Positions 6,734 through 15,249 are shown, numbered from the stretch's first letter. The stretch is DNA of 18,927 nt from JAGOPO01 sp035524755 (GCA_035524755.1 DATKOD010000018.1:1-18927); one strand, 5' to 3'. Made by a program: numbers and translations. Notes: a model not told the origin generated them from the sequence alone.

Positions 6734-8746
6734 CTATTCTACCATCTTCAGGAATGCGTCCTCGTTCAGGACCTTCGTTCCGAATTTCTTTGCTGCGGCC
6801 GTCTTGTTCTCGCCCGGATTCGCGCCGACCACGATGTAGTCCGTCTCCTTCGACACCGAACCCGACGCTTTGCCGCCCAGTTCGCGTATTTTTTCTTCCG
6901 CCGCCTCACGCGACAGTTTCTCCAGTGTCCCGGTGACGACGATCGTCACCCCCGAGAGCTTGCCTTTGACTGGTGCCTTCTCGGCGGTGACGCGCAATCC
7001 GACCGTCGCGAATTTCTTCAAGAGCGCATGATTGTACGGATGCTTGAACCACTCAACGATGCTTTCGGCGACGATAGGACCGATGTCTTCGACTTCGCGC
7101 AATTGCTCCTCCGTCGCATTACTTAATTTTTCCAATGTCATGAAATGACGTGCCAGCATCGCGGCGGTCTCCTCGCCAACATGCGTGATGCCCAGGCCGT
7201 AGATGAACCGATGCAGAGTCACGGTCCGGCGTGCACGGATGGCATCCACGACTTTACGGCTGGATACTTCCGCGAATCCTTCCAGGTTTTCCAAATCATC
7301 CGGTTTCAGGGTGTACAGGTCCGCCGCATCCTGCACGAGTCCGGCGTCCATGAGTTGATCGACGGTCTGCGGACCCAGGCCTTCGATGTTCAGTGCCGCG
7401 CGTGAGACGAAATGGTAGATGGCCTCGCGCCGCTGAGCCGGACAGTCCCTGTTGGGACAGTACGATGCGACGCCATCCTTCTCTATGGGCGTCTCACAGA
7501 CCGGACAAATCTTGGGCATGCGGAATGCCTTTTCTTTGCCGGTACGCATTTCCGGCAGGACTTTGAGGATATCAGGGATGACGTCCCCCGCCCGACCGAC
7601 GATGACCGTGTCGCCGATCTTCACGCCCAGACGTTCGATCTCATCCATATTGTGGAGCGTGGCACGCGTAATGGTCGTGCCGCCGATGTACACCGGCTTG
7701 AGGTGCGCGACCGGTGTCAATACTCCCGTGCGACCCACCTGTACTTGGATGTCTTCCACGACGGTCTCGGCCTGACGCGGTGCGAATTTGAACGCGATGG
7801 CGCCGCGCGGCGCTTTGCCGACGATGCCGGATTCACGATAGATGGCGTTGTCGTTGACCGAGATGACGGTACCGTCGAATTCGTAGTCGAGTTTGTCGCG
7901 CTTGGATTCCCACTCGTGGTAGAACGTGAACACATCATCAACGGTCTTCGCGACGCGGCCATGTGGGTTCGCACTGATGCCCCAGTCACGGAGCGCTTTG
8001 AATTCCTCGGTGTGCGTTTTGTAATCATCACCGTACGTCCCGTGCGCATCGACGACCGACCATGCGTAGAACGACAACCTGCGTCCGGCGGTGATCGCCG
8101 GATCCAATTGGCGGATCGTGCCTGCCGCGAGATTGCGCGGATTAGCGTGCGTCTTCCTGCCAGCGGCTTCCGATTCTTCGTTGATGCGTTTGAATTCCGA
8201 TTTCATCAGGAACACCTCGCCGCGAACCAGCACGACCGGCGGCACCCTCCGGTCATCATCGCGTAGGCGCAACGGTACCGCTTCGACGGTCTTGATGTTC
8301 TGCGTGACATCCTCCCCTGTCGTGCCGTCCCCGCGGGTGGATGCCTGCACCAATAGTCCGTCCTCGTACCGCAACTCTATGGCAAGACCGTCCATCTTGA
8401 TGTCGCAATAAAATCCCCCGGTGTACGGCTTGCCCAGATGGTTCTCTAGCCGCTCAAGCCAGTCCCTGAAATCCTGCTCCGAGAACGCATCGTTCAGGGA
8501 TATCATCCGTCCCGGATGTGTGACCTTGGTGAATCCCCTCAACGGCTTGCCTGCAACGCGTTGGGTCGGCGAATCCGGCGTGATGAGGTCCGGATACTTC
8601 GCTTCAAGGTCGAACAACTCTTTCTTGAGCGAGTCCAACGCTTCGTCGGAAATCGAAAGCTTGTCCAGCACGTGGTACTCGTACCGGTACCGGTCGATGA
8701 GTTTCCGGAGTTTGAGGATACGCTCGTTGGCTGCGGCTTTGTCCAT
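6734..8746 (-). CDS. ligA: NAD-dependent DNA ligase LigA
   Basis: The product is 670 aa, standard length. It seals nicks in replication and repair using NAD+. Order: Ia domain (RYEYHVLD near residue 20), adenylation domain with motif I CDIKMDG (AMP-accepting K117) and motif III VRGEVFL, OB fold, four-Cys zinc finger C414/C417/C430/C435, helix-hairpin-helix repeats, and a C-terminal BRCT domain near 590-670. Motif V GAIAFKF keeps its Lys (K320). Motif IV reads EFDGTVISVND: the lysine expected as DGVVIKV (Lys290 in the E. coli enzyme) is Ser296. No frameshift is seen. The ATG lies 17 nt after the stop of the PilX-like gene with no promoter between, so it probably sits on the minor-pilin transcript. 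Confidence 0.97.
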   Translation of the reverse strand: MDKAAANERILKLRKLIDRYRYEYHVLDKLSISDEALDSLKKELFDLEAKYPDLITPDSPTQRVAGKPLRGFTKVTHPGRMISLNDAFSEQDFRDWLERLENHLGKPYTGGFYCDIKMDGLAIELRYEDGLLVQASTRGDGTTGEDVTQNIKTVEAVPLRLRDDDRRVPPVVLVRGEVFLMKSEFKRINEESEAAGRKTHANPRNLAAGTIRQLDPAITAGRRLSFYAWSVVDAHGTYGDDYKTHTEEFKALRDWGISANPHGRVAKTVDDVFTFYHEWESKRDKLDYEFDGTVISVNDNAIYRESGIVGKAPRGAIAFKFAPRQAETVVEDIQVQVGRTGVLTPVAHLKPVYIGGTTITRATLHNMDEIERLGVKIGDTVIVGRAGDVIPDILKVLPEMRTGKEKAFRMPKICPVCETPIEKDGVASYCPNRDCPAQRREAIYHFVSRAALNIEGLGPQTVDQLMDAGLVQDAADLYTLKPDDLENLEGFAEVSSRKVVDAIRARRTVTLHRFIYGLGITHVGEETAAMLARHFMTLEKLSNATEEQLREVEDIGPIVAESIVEWFKHPYNHALLKKFATVGLRVTAEKAPVKGKLSGVTIVVTGTLEKLSREAAEEKIRELGGKASGSVSKETDYIVVGANPGENKTAAAKKFGTKVLNEDAFLKMVE

Positions 8747-8763
8747 GGCCGTATCGTAGCGGA

Positions 8764-9132
8764 CTACTGGGAGATTTCCAGCGCACGGCTCGAGCCACGG
8801 TAATTCCCTGTCGCGCGGAAATCGAACGATGCGGTTCCGAGCTTCGAGCAGTCGGCAGTCATGTCCAGATCCTTCGTCACATCGGTGATGGTGAAGGTCG
8901 CACCGTTATCCATGGAGAGCGGGTCGGTCGGACCGATACGCGCCTGATAGAGACAGGCCTCGGACGCACTATCGGCGGCGTAGAGCGCGACCGTCGCATC
9001 GCGTGCGGCTTCTGCGGCGCGCAGTTTGCCGATGAAGAGCGAGGTGAGCGAAAGGCCGATCGCCAACATCACCGACATGCTCAACAGCGCGTAGAGGAGC
9101 ATCTGCCCGCGTTGTGAGGATGCACGGTTCAT
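8764..9132 (-). CDS. PilX-like minor pilin/prepilin-like protein
   Basis: The product is 122 aa. The N-terminus SSQRGQMLLYALLSMS resembles PilX-type prepilins: a Gly before a hydrophobic helix (residues about 10-34) but without the usual Glu at mature position 5. The AADSASEACLY block after the helix is typical of PilX-like proteins. It overlaps the PilW-like gene by ATGA. It would be a minor component of the pilus tip or priming complex; assignment rests on N-terminus and position. Substrate status for PilD is uncertain because Phe+1 is replaced by Gln. Confidence 0.75.
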   Translation of the reverse strand: MNRASSQRGQMLLYALLSMSVMLAIGLSLTSLFIGKLRAAEAARDATVALYAADSASEACLYQARIGPTDPLSMDNGATFTITDVTKDLDMTADCSKLGTASFDFRATGNYRGSSRALEISQ

Positions 9133-9659
9133 TTCAGGTCGGTGGTCAGATCACGTGACGACACGGTCGTCTGGAGCGACACGCTCACGCGCGACGACGG
9201 TCCTCCCGTGGACGACAGCGTCATAGGCATCGTCACGCGTGTTTGCTTCTTGTCGGTGCCCGAGCCGGACACGCAAAACGCGAACGCGGTGATATCCACG
9301 TCCGAGGATGTGATCGGCTGGTTGTTACGGTAAAGGATCCCCGTGCCCGTGCTGCGGTCGTAGCGGTACGTCACATCGCCATTGACCGGATGGTGGATAG
9401 ACATCGTTGCCGTCGATACCGGATCCACCGGCGCGCAATTCGTGTCACCCGACGTGACCGTACTGACACGCACCTCGCGTGCGATGGACTCCAGAGCGAA
9501 CTGCGCGTTTTCTTCTATCTTCTGTACGCCCGACGCACGGCGCTGCAAATTCATCGCCGTAACGAACAGGCTGGACACGGATGTGACGACGAACGTGAAT
9601 ACCACCGCCGCGACCAGCAGTTCGATGAGCGTGAAGCCTTGTTGTTGGTTCTTCTTCAT
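9129..9659 (-). CDS. PilW/GspJ-like minor prepilin
   Basis: The product is 176 aa. Class III prepilin signal QQGFTLIELLVAAVVF: cleavage is expected between G8 and F9, with Glu at mature position 5. The segment EENAQFALESIAREVR after the helix is characteristic of PilW/GspJ-type minor pilins. The C-terminal part is beta-rich with two cysteines that could pair. It overlaps both neighbours by 4 nt (ATGA at each end), so translation is coupled. Confidence 0.86.
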   Translation of the reverse strand: MKKNQQQGFTLIELLVAAVVFTFVVTSVSSLFVTAMNLQRRASGVQKIEENAQFALESIAREVRVSTVTSGDTNCAPVDPVSTATMSIHHPVNGDVTYRYDRSTGTGILYRNNQPITSSDVDITAFAFCVSGSGTDKKQTRVTMPMTLSSTGGPSSRVSVSLQTTVSSRDLTTDLK

Positions 9660-10168
9660 TTGAGCCAGTCGTAGAGATGGTCTTCCAACTGGAACTGCTT
9701 CGCACCGGTCCGATCATGCCACGTCACCGTAACGACGACCTTCCGTTCGTGCGCCGAGACGGCCGTAATGGTCAGTGAGCGTTTGAATCCTGTCGCAGTG
9801 CCGGTGTCGTACGAGAATATACCCGATGTCGGATCGCGGTTCAGGGCGACGTCGGCAGCGGGTAGCACCGCTGCGGAATTCCACTGCACCCGACAGCCAT
9901 TTGCGCAGGCGTCCAGCGTTGTCCCGAACGGTGCCCCGGCGAACCAGTCATCGTCACGCATCGCGCGGACAACTTCGACTCCCTCCTGCGCCAGATGCGT
10001 TGCGATGAGGGAATTCTGGATGGAGCTCGCCAGATTCAGGGCATTGGTCGCCTCGACGAATGCCGGAATGAGCCCGACGGTCACTATCGCCAGCGCGACC
10101 AGCGCCTCGATGAGCGTGAACCCGCTCCCCTTCTTATTGCGGTTGTATGAGTCCTGATGTCGTGACAT
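9656..10168 (-). CDS. PilV/GspI-like minor prepilin
   Basis: The product is 170 aa. Prepilin signal KKGSGFTLIEALVALAIV, with cleavage expected after G16 and Glu at mature position 5. LAQEGVEVVRAMRDDDW downstream is typical of PilV/GspI-like proteins of this kind of operon. The open frame runs back to 10531, but that extension is antisense-like basic sequence inside the FimT-like gene. ATG 10168 is the last start before the signal and overlaps the upstream gene by 35 nt. Cysteines in ACANGC may form a disulfide. Confidence 0.85.
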   Translation of the reverse strand: MSRHQDSYNRNKKGSGFTLIEALVALAIVTVGLIPAFVEATNALNLASSIQNSLIATHLAQEGVEVVRAMRDDDWFAGAPFGTTLDACANGCRVQWNSAAVLPAADVALNRDPTSGIFSYDTGTATGFKRSLTITAVSAHERKVVVTVTWHDRTGAKQFQLEDHLYDWLK

Positions 10169-10658
10169 TGATGCTTCGACAATCCGTCCCGGGGCATTGA
10201 GCCCCTTTGACGCGGATGCTGACCGTTGCGCTCGTGCCGGGCGCATTCGAACCATCGATATAGGTCGTGGGATCGGGCGGCTCAAAGAAGATGTCCGGCA
10301 CGGGTTGGACGATTTCCAGGGTGTTATTGGACAGGATCGTCGAACTGATGACAGTCGTTCCTGTCCCCGGATACACGCGCCCCGCCGAACAGTCGACACC
10401 CGGCTGTGACGCATCAGGACCGGCGAAGATCTCGTAGCTACCGGCATCGAAGTGGATGCCATAACCACAGCGGTAGGTTCCGCGCACGAGCTCGCCGGAG
10501 AGCGCTGATGATTGCGCTTCGCGGATGGCATCCATGAGCGCGCTGGCGGACTGGTTCAGGTCGGTCCGCGACCGAGAGAAGCTCTGAATGAGGAAACCGG
10601 TCAGCATGACGGTGATGGCCGCAACGACGAGTACCTCGATGAGCGTGAAACCTTTCAT
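10134..10658 (-). CDS. FimT/GspH-like minor prepilin
   Basis: The product is 174 aa. MKGFTLIEVLVVAAITVM is a minimal class III signal (cleavage after G3, Glu at mature position 5). DAIREAQSSALSG and RCGYGIHFD are the pattern of the GspH/FimT pseudopilin family. ATG 10658 overlaps the pilD stop as ATGA; a longer frame to 10709 would put 17 extra residues before a very short canonical signal. Four cysteines lie in the globular part, including a CPGTDC pair. Confidence 0.85.
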   Translation of the reverse strand: MKGFTLIEVLVVAAITVMLTGFLIQSFSRSRTDLNQSASALMDAIREAQSSALSGELVRGTYRCGYGIHFDAGSYEIFAGPDASQPGVDCSAGRVYPGTGTTVISSTILSNNTLEIVQPVPDIFFEPPDPTTYIDGSNAPGTSATVSIRVKGAQCPGTDCRSINVTTSGLIQPQ

Positions 10659-11416
10659 CGTAGTGCGGGTGTGAACAGTCCTGACAGATAGAACACCGGC
10701 ACCGGCCAAAGGACCGCGAGAACGGCGACGGCACTCCAGAACGATCCGAACGGCAATGCGGTCTTCATCGTCGCGCGATGCAGCGCGATGAGCACTACGC
10801 CGAACAATGCGCCGATCCAGATGGCGATGAGCGTCACCCCGACGGCGCCCGGGTAGCCGAACAGTATACCGACCGTGAATGCGAACTTCACGTCACCGAA
10901 CCCGAGCCAGGTTCCGTGTGACACCAGGTACAGCAACCCCAACAGCACGGCAAGCACCGAGCCGGTCGCGATCCCGTTGACCAACAGATCCGGCCGGAGC
11001 CACAACAGCCGCGCGAGCGCCACTACAATGAGTGGGAACGTCACCGCGTCCGGCAATACGTGCCATCGGAGGTCAAAGAAGAACAATGCTACCAGACCGA
11101 ACAGGATGACGACATCCGAAAGCGCCCAGAACGTGGTCAGGCCGTACCGCCAGGCATAGATGCCCAACGTGCCCGCCATGACAAGTTCCATCAGCGGATA
11201 CCGGAGCGAGATGGGCAGGCGACAGTAGCGGCACTTGCCGCTGAGCATCAGCCAGCTGACCAGCGGAATAAGGTCATACCAAGCGAGTGTATGTTTACAA
11301 TCAGGACACTCCGAACGACCCGCGATAATCCCCTCTTTTGTTTCCCAGCGCCCTACGAGGACGCTCAAAAAGCTACCCGACAGAAGCCCGAGAACGATGC
11401 CGATGACGATTGCCAT
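10655..11416 (-). CDS. pilD: Type IV prepilin peptidase (leader peptidase/N-methyltransferase)
   Basis: The product is 253 aa. It is a polytopic membrane aspartyl protease that cleaves prepilins before the mature Phe and methylates the new N-terminus. Seen: tetracysteine zinc domain C37/C40 and C62/C65 between the first helices, with DLIPLVSWL between them; catalytic aspartates D115 in FFDLRWHVLPD and D175 in GFGDVKFA (GxGD motif); about seven or eight membrane segments. It heads the minor pilin series, and all four following products would be candidate substrates. Its ATG is 8 nt from an extended -10 box. Confidence 0.96.
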   Translation of the reverse strand: MAIVIGIVLGLLSGSFLSVLVGRWETKEGIIAGRSECPDCKHTLAWYDLIPLVSWLMLSGKCRYCRLPISLRYPLMELVMAGTLGIYAWRYGLTTFWALSDVVILFGLVALFFFDLRWHVLPDAVTFPLIVVALARLLWLRPDLLVNGIATGSVLAVLLGLLYLVSHGTWLGFGDVKFAFTVGILFGYPGAVGVTLIAIWIGALFGVVLIALHRATMKTALPFGSFWSAVAVLAVLWPVPVFYLSGLFTPALR

Positions 11417-11424
11417 ACTCCGCT

Positions 11425-11433
11425 AGTATAACA
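11425..11433 (-). promoter_or_regulatory. Extended -10 promoter of pilD, overlapping the upstream terminator
   Basis: The minus strand reads TGTTATACT (11433-11425), a TGn extended -10, followed by 8 nt and the pilD ATG. No -35 match lies at 17 nt. The element overlaps the outer arm of the hairpin ending the pilA unit. Expected transcripts would be nearly leaderless. Confidence 0.55.
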
Positions 11434-11464
11434 GAAGGCCCACATCTGTGGGTCTTCTGTTATA
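11427..11464 (-). terminator. Long hairpin terminator after pilA
   Basis: Two 18-nt arms (11427-11444 and 11447-11464) match except for one G-T wobble. The centre is CCCACA-TC-TGTGGG. On the minus strand the distal arm ends CTTCTGTTATA. It starts 11 nt after the pilA stop and separates the pilM-to-pilA unit from pilD. Its near-perfect symmetry could let it act in both directions, but no plus-strand gene ends here. Confidence 0.75.
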
Positions 11465-11474
11465 CGATGTGATG

Positions 11475-11972
11475 CTACTGGATACCCTGGTCGTAGATGC
11501 ATCCGGGAGCTTGTCCGGGGGAAGCCGTGCAGGCAGCCTGCGAAGCTCCACTTGCATCGACCGGCTTTCCCTGCCAGCCCGTGCTGTTGATGTGGGACGA
11601 GCCGTTCAACGCCGTGGCCGACTGCTCAAGCGTTGTCCAAATCTGATACGAGGTCGGGTTCGAAGACGGATTATATGCGTAGTTGTAGGGATCTCCCGAA
11701 AGCGGGTCAGCCGGGAGACGCGTGATGTACTTGGGTGCCAAGATGCTCAGATCCGTCGTTGCCGGATAGTGACCATCGTTGTCCTCGAAATATTGCTCCA
11801 CCGCCGTACGGATCTGGTTGATGTCCGTGATGCGCTTGGTGTCGCGCGCACGGGCGCGTGCCGTCCCCAACTGCAACAATACGAGTGTCGCCAACACGCC
11901 GATGATGGCAATGACGACCAAGAGTTCAACCAGTGTGAACCCCTTATTCCAACGGATCTTTGGTACGTTCAT
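11475..11972 (-). CDS. pilA: Type IV pilin, probable major subunit PilA
   Basis: The product is 165 aa. Signal WNKGFTLVELLVVIAIIGVL: cleavage after G11, Phe+1 and Glu+5 of the mature protein. The helix continues through RARARDTKRITDINQIRTAVEQYF, the usual pilin/GspG-like N-terminal rod. The globular domain includes YPATTD and LPADPLSGDPY, common in GspG-like and CPR pilins. Cysteines C148 and C158 near the C-terminus could form a D-loop-like disulfide (inference). It has its own extended -10 promoter and is followed by the strongest hairpin in the window, as expected for an abundant subunit. Calling it major rather than minor rests on this context. Confidence 0.88.
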   Translation of the reverse strand: MNVPKIRWNKGFTLVELLVVIAIIGVLATLVLLQLGTARARARDTKRITDINQIRTAVEQYFEDNDGHYPATTDLSILAPKYITRLPADPLSGDPYNYAYNPSSNPTSYQIWTTLEQSATALNGSSHINSTGWQGKPVDASGASQAACTASPGQAPGCIYDQGIQ

Positions 11973-11994
11973 AGAAATGGTTAATTACACCCGA

Positions 11995-12003
11995 AGTATA
12001 CCA
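11995..12003 (-). promoter_or_regulatory. Extended -10 promoter of pilA
   Basis: TGGTATACT on the minus strand (12003-11995), in the 33-bp gap between pilC and pilA, 22 nt before the pilA ATG. It has the same nine bases as the element before pilM. No SD is present in the predicted leader of about 15 nt. Confidence 0.55.
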
Positions 12004-12005
12004 CG

Positions 12006-13220
12006 TCAACTCACGTTCACCAGTGAATACAGCGGCAACAGGATGCTGGAGACGAGGACAGCGACACCCAGGCCAAGGATGGTCACCAGGACCGGTTCGA
12101 TGAGCGATGCGATGGAACTTATGCGCCCCTCGGATTCGGTACGGTAGAACTTCGAGACATGCTCGAGCATGGCTTCGATCTTTCCGGTCCGTTCTCCGAT
12201 GGCGATCATCGAGCTCATGAGGGTCGGGATCTCCTTCTTGTACTGACGGAATACATCCGAAATTGAGCCGCCACCGCGCACCGATTCCTCGGCATGCAGC
12301 AGGATGTCGCGGTAGACGATGTTGTCGACGACGTCGGACGTGACCCGCAGGGCGTCAAGGATCGCGATGTCGGATTTCACCAGGGTGGCAAGGTTCTCGG
12401 CGATACGGGACAGGTATAGCGATTTGAAAATCGGACCGAACAGCGGCACGCGGATCTTCGTGTTATCCCACCAGCTGCTTCCCTCGGGCGTCTTCAGCCA
12501 CTGCCATCCTCCGACGGTCACCACGACGATGAATCCCAGCACCAGCAGGATGTAGTTATTGACGAAGTTCGTCACCCAGATAAGGATTTGTGTCGTGATC
12601 GGCAGGCTCGTGACCCCGGATTCCTGGAAGATGACCAGCAACTGCGGGAGTACGTAGATGGTCATGATCAATGCGACCGCGAGCATCGCAACGACCACGA
12701 ACGCGGGATACGCAAGCGCGTTACGCACCTGCGAATTGATGCCCTGCGAACGTTCCAGGTAGTCCGCCAGGTAATCCAATGACTGCGCCAGACGTCCGGA
12801 CGCTTCGCCTGAACGCACGATCTTCACGAAGAATTGCGAGAACAGCTTCGGATGTGCCCCGAATGCCGCCGAGAGCGCCGTCCCGCCTTCCAACCTATCG
12901 GTCACGTCAGCGATGACCCGGGAGAACGCGGCATTGTCCGTCTGCTGCGCCATCGTGCGCATTGCTTCGGCGAGCGGGACGTCGGCTTCGATGAGCGTTG
13001 AAAGCTGCCGCGTGAACGCGACGACGTCTTTCGTCCTCGGACGGTTGAAGAACTGCATGATGTCGCCACCGGACAAGACGCTTTTCTCGGTCTTCTCAAG
13101 TTGGAGCACGATATACTGCCGTGCGTGCAGCGCGTCGATAGCGGCTGCTTCGTCGGGAGCATCTACCACCCCCTCGATGGTCTGATTGTCCGGCGTCCGG
13201 ACCTGGTATTTATATTGCAT
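12006..13220 (-). CDS. pilC: Type IV pilus inner-membrane platform protein PilC
   Basis: The product is 404 aa, the normal PilC/GspF length. It couples the PilB motor to pilin insertion. The N-terminal YKYQVRTPDNQTIEG is the usual beta segment, followed by two T2SSF repeats (about 65-190 and 270-395; FTRQLSTLIEADVPLAEAM in the first, RIAENLATLVKSDIAILDAL in the second) and three or four membrane helices, with the last hydrophobic helix at the C-terminus. Its start overlaps the end of pilB by 11 nt. No SD. Confidence 0.96.
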   Translation of the reverse strand: MQYKYQVRTPDNQTIEGVVDAPDEAAAIDALHARQYIVLQLEKTEKSVLSGGDIMQFFNRPRTKDVVAFTRQLSTLIEADVPLAEAMRTMAQQTDNAAFSRVIADVTDRLEGGTALSAAFGAHPKLFSQFFVKIVRSGEASGRLAQSLDYLADYLERSQGINSQVRNALAYPAFVVVAMLAVALIMTIYVLPQLLVIFQESGVTSLPITTQILIWVTNFVNNYILLVLGFIVVVTVGGWQWLKTPEGSSWWDNTKIRVPLFGPIFKSLYLSRIAENLATLVKSDIAILDALRVTSDVVDNIVYRDILLHAEESVRGGGSISDVFRQYKKEIPTLMSSMIAIGERTGKIEAMLEHVSKFYRTESEGRISSIASLIEPVLVTILGLGVAVLVSSILLPLYSLVNVS

Positions 13221-14976
13221 TTTGTTCTTCGGTACTTGCCTGCGCGACTTCCAGCAGCTCTTCCAACGAGCAGATGCCGTCCAGTACCTTCATGATACCG
13301 TCCTGGAACATCGTGACCATCCCCTGCCGTTTCGCCTCTTCCCGCATTGCGGATTCCGAGAGCGTTCCCAGGATGATCTTCTCCAGTTCATCCGTCATCT
13401 CCAACATCTCGAAGATGGCGATGCGGCCCTTGTACGCCTTGCCGCCGCATTCCTTGCAGGGGTTCTCGGTGTTCGGATGATAGATTTCGTAGGAGTCTTT
13501 GATGTACGACGATGCGAATTGGGGCGGCATGGACGCCAGGGCATCTGCGATGATCCTATGTTCAGCCTCGTTCGCCACAGCTTTGAGCCGGCACGTTTCG
13601 CACAACCGGCGCAACAGTCGCTGCGCGACCGCAAGGTTCAGGGTCGGCGGCATCAGATATTTCTCCACATGCATGTCGATGAGCCGCGGCACGACCCCAA
13701 GCGCGTCGTTGGTGTGTAGCGTGGACAGCACGATGTGGCCGGTCAGGGCGGCTTGCACGGCTAGGCCGGCCGTCTCCGGATCGCGGACTTCACCCACCAT
13801 GATGATGTCGGGGTCCTGACGCAGGATGGCGCGCAGTCCGTTGGCGAACGTGTAGCCGATCTCGTCGTGCGTCTGCGACTGGTTGACGCCGTCAATATAG
13901 TACTCGATCGGGTCCTCCAAGGTCACGATGTTCACTTCTTCGGTGTTGAGTTGCCGCAACGCGCCGGCGATGGTCGTGGACTTGCCCGAGCCCGTAGGTC
14001 CGGTGATCAGGATGATGCCGAACGGCTTCGCCATGGCAGCAGCCAGACGTTCCTGCGACTGGCCGCGGATGCCCAGTACTTTCAGATCGATGCGTGATGA
14101 CATCGGATCCAGGATGCGCATCACAATCTTCTCGCCGAACTTTGTCGGGAACGTGCTGACACGGAAATCGTACTTGAGTTTCTGCTGAAGGATGGAGAAC
14201 CGTCCGTCCTGGGGCACGCGCGTCTCATCGATCTTCAGGTTCGAGAGTATCTTGATGCGCGTCGCCACTGCCTGATGCAGGTTCTTGGGCAGGTTCAGCA
14301 CGGTCTGCAATTCGCCGTCGATGCGGAACCGCACGCGGGTCTGTTCGTCGAACGGTTCGATATGGATGTCCGATGCACGGGTGTCGATGCCGTGCGCCAG
14401 CATCGCCGAGACGACCTTGGTGACAGGGCTGTCCGCCGTGATCTCTTCCAGCTTCATTTCGGGTTCGGCGTTGGCGACCGTCTTACTCGCCTCTTCTGCG
14501 ATGGATTCCAGTGCCTTCCCGACCTCACCGGTCAGGGATTTGAATTTCTTCAGCGCCGACGAGAAATCACCGTACGAGACCACGTACTTATCGAGTTTCA
14601 GACCCTTGTCGGACGCGATGAACTTGAGCGCCTCCAGGGCGTTGATGTCCTCGGGATCGATGATGCCGACTTTCAGTATGCCGTCACCGGAGGCGAACGG
14701 CACGACGCGGTAGAAACCCGCGACGTCTTCGGAGATTTCCTGGAACGCCTTGGGGTCCGGTTCGGTCACGGAAAAATCCGCGACCGGGATCCGGTACAGT
14801 TCGCTCTTGAACGTCCGCAGGTCGGCGTCGGTCATCAGGCCGCGCTCGACGACGAGCGCACCGAAATCCTTGCCCTCGCGCGTCGCGTCGGCGACGGCAG
14901 CGTCTGCGTCCGCCCGTGAGAGGCGGCCCGCACGGACCAGCTCTGCGATGAGTGTCTGCGGAAGCGGTACGGCCAT
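13210..14976 (-). CDS. pilB: Type IV pilus assembly ATPase PilB
   Basis: The product is 588 aa. It is a hexameric cytoplasmic extension ATPase. Order: MshEN/GspE N-terminal domain (about 5-150), N2 domain with ASDIHIEP (201-208), Walker A GPTGSGKST (326-334), Asp box TLEDPIEYY (352-360), Walker B DPDIIMVGEVRD (388-399), His box around 412-421, and zinc site C459/C462 with C507/C510. The two Cys pairs are separated by 44 residues, longer than in classical GspE. All catalytic motifs are intact. It starts 4 nt after the PilP-like stop and overlaps pilC. The Cys-bearing C-terminal domain identifies it as PilB, not PilT. Confidence 0.97.
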   Translation of the reverse strand: MAVPLPQTLIAELVRAGRLSRADADAAVADATREGKDFGALVVERGLMTDADLRTFKSELYRIPVADFSVTEPDPKAFQEISEDVAGFYRVVPFASGDGILKVGIIDPEDINALEALKFIASDKGLKLDKYVVSYGDFSSALKKFKSLTGEVGKALESIAEEASKTVANAEPEMKLEEITADSPVTKVVSAMLAHGIDTRASDIHIEPFDEQTRVRFRIDGELQTVLNLPKNLHQAVATRIKILSNLKIDETRVPQDGRFSILQQKLKYDFRVSTFPTKFGEKIVMRILDPMSSRIDLKVLGIRGQSQERLAAAMAKPFGIILITGPTGSGKSTTIAGALRQLNTEEVNIVTLEDPIEYYIDGVNQSQTHDEIGYTFANGLRAILRQDPDIIMVGEVRDPETAGLAVQAALTGHIVLSTLHTNDALGVVPRLIDMHVEKYLMPPTLNLAVAQRLLRRLCETCRLKAVANEAEHRIIADALASMPPQFASSYIKDSYEIYHPNTENPCKECGGKAYKGRIAIFEMLEMTDELEKIILGTLSESAMREEAKRQGMVTMFQDGIMKVLDGICSLEELLEVAQASTEEQNAI

Positions 14977-14980
14977 TGTA

Positions 14981-15247
14981 TTACTGGAAGGGGTTGCTCC
15001 TGCCGCCCGCCTGCGGCTGGACCGGCAGCTCTCCGAAGACCTGCAGCTGCTGGAATTGGTTGCTGGTGAGCAGTGAGTAATCGATGTTCAGGTTCGTGAA
15101 CGGCTGCAGGGTCGTCAGCTGGTCTTTCGTGGGCACCGGCGGTACCGAATCCGCCGGATTTGTCTGGCTGTTGTAGAGGTAGCCGAGTACCACCCCCAGT
15201 ACGATGATGAGATAGAGCAATGTCGGACTTTGTTTGAAGCTTGCCAT
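14981..15247 (-). CDS. Short PilP-like inner-membrane pilus protein
   Basis: The product is 88 aa. One N-terminal membrane helix (about residues 9-25) is followed by a Pro-rich extracytoplasmic stretch with VPPVPTKDQL and a C-terminal GRSNPFQ. Its position between pilO and pilB and the FGELPVQP...GRSNPF ending recall the PilP/GspC-type partner of PilO, though it is far shorter than PilP and lacks the HR domain. It is 2 nt from pilO and 4 nt from pilB, so cotranscription is certain. Function is inferred from position. Confidence 0.6.
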   Translation of the reverse strand: MASFKQSPTLLYLIIVLGVVLGYLYNSQTNPADSVPPVPTKDQLTTLQPFTNLNIDYSLLTSNQFQQLQVFGELPVQPQAGGRSNPFQ

Positions 15248-15249
15248 GG

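Noticed and set aside
7412..8266. 284-aa plus-strand open frame opposite ligA
   Set aside because: It is fully antisense to the strongly supported ligA, has no recognisable motif, and long antisense frames are expected with this GC-rich codon use.
11447..11475. Plus-strand TGTTATACG on the mirror arm of the pilA hairpin as an antisense promoter
   Set aside because: It follows automatically from the palindrome; no plus-strand gene follows, so there is no independent support.
14275..14919. 214-aa plus-strand open frame opposite pilB
   Set aside because: Shadow of pilB; composition rich in Arg/Asp/Gly typical of antisense frames, with no start signal.
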